Origin: Bordetella parapertussis
Lineage (GTDB): Bacteria; Pseudomonadota; Gammaproteobacteria; Burkholderiales; Burkholderiaceae_C
Assembly: GCA_945900695.1 (NCBI GenBank)
Contig: CAMDJU010000031.1
Coordinates: 1 to 15,388, forward strand
DNA length: 15,388 nucleotides
Reading direction: 5' to 3'
Position 1 is the stretch's first letter. Every line of letters begins with the position of its first letter. Under the pieces are notes generated by a model. It was given only the letters and a program-made list of their open reading frames with translations. It did not search any database and was not told the DNA's origin. Shown piece by piece: positions 15,164 through 15,388 of this stretch. A program made the translations under genes and the position numbers.

Positions 15164-15388
15164 TCAATCCAATGGATGGGTCAATTGCGCCAAGAGCAGG
15201 TCTTTGAGCTTGCCGCGCTCGACCTTGCCTGTGGGGTTGGACGGTATGGCATCGATGAAAAAATAATGCCGGGGTCGCTTGAAGGCTGCCAAGTCGGGGT
15301 GTTGCAGACAAAAAGCGTCCATGGCGCTTGCATCCAATGCCGGGTCTTTGCGAACAATGGCCGCACACACCACTTGACCCCACTTTTG
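15164..15388 (-). CDS. AMP-forming acyl-CoA ligase, C-terminal end (partial, start beyond right edge)
   Basis: The last 74 residues of an ANL-superfamily ligase; the frame is open to the window edge. It begins QKWGQVVCAAIV, the WG.xVxA motif of the small C-terminal domain, and includes LAAFKRPRHYFFID followed by NPTGKVERGKL, which holds the adenylation lysine. This is a second ligase, distinct from the one at 296-1915. It appears to be an early gene of the second operon, 4 bases before the DUF1330 gene. Most of the protein is outside the window, so its substrate class cannot be judged. Confidence 0.85.
   Translation of the reverse strand, partial: QKWGQVVCAAIVRKDPALDASAMDAFCLQHPDLAAFKRPRHYFFIDAIPSNPTGKVERGKLKDLLLAQLTHPLD

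Overview
The window looks like a chromosomal catabolic island of a betaproteobacterium, most plausibly Burkholderiales (Comamonadaceae-like). This is inferred from the moderately high GC by eye, the codon style, and a gene set (Liv-type ABC importer, CaiB/BaiF CoA-transferase, CitE-like lyase, MmgE/PrpD, thiolase plus DUF35) typical of that order. No 16S rRNA, tRNA, mobile element, CRISPR array or phage gene is visible, so the taxonomic call is soft.

Layout, left to right. (1) Positions 1-216, + strand: the C-terminal end of an HpcH/HpaI-type aldolase entering from outside the window. (2) Positions 296-7260, - strand: a compact import and activation operon, transcribed right to left as substrate-binding protein, livH, livM, livG, livF, enoyl-CoA hydratase-family protein, acyl-CoA ligase. 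Four junctions overlap by exactly 4 bp (ATGA or GTGA), which suggests translational coupling. A well-spaced sigma70-like promoter lies upstream of the binding-protein gene. An 11-bp hairpin followed by a U-run sits between the binding-protein gene and livH. (3) Positions 7481-8041, + strand: a lone AhpD/carboxymuconolactone-decarboxylase-family gene, divergent from the transport operon. (4) Positions 8090-15388, - strand: a second, tightly packed catabolic operon whose promoter lies off the right edge. In transcription order it carries the end of an acyl-CoA ligase, a DUF1330 protein, an old-yellow-enzyme ene-reductase, a MaoC-like hydratase, an MmgE/PrpD-family protein, a CaiB/BaiF CoA-transferase, a CitE-like CoA-ester lyase, a thiolase-like protein and a DUF35 zinc-ribbon/OB-fold protein.

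How the genes may work together (inference). The Liv-type system probably imports a carboxylic acid that the co-transcribed ligase converts to a CoA thioester. The second operon has the parts to reduce an activated C=C bond (OYE), move CoA onto an unsaturated branched acid (CaiB/BaiF), hydrate it (MaoC) and split the resulting 3-hydroxyacyl or malyl-type CoA ester (CitE-like). A second C-C bond cleavage could be made by the thiolase-like/DUF35 pair. That thiolase-like protein lacks the usual nucleophilic cysteine, so a retro-aldol role like that of the steroid side-chain lyase Ltp2-ChsH2 is more likely than thiolysis. The MaoC, CoA-transferase and CitE-like steps resemble the logic of itaconate, mesaconate and citramalate degradation, but the exact substrate cannot be read from the sequence.

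The best candidates for something undescribed are this combined lyase pathway, the cysteine-less thiolase/DUF35 pair, the enoyl-CoA hydratase homologue missing one of its two catalytic glutamates, and the attenuator-like structure overlapping a short leader frame in front of livH.
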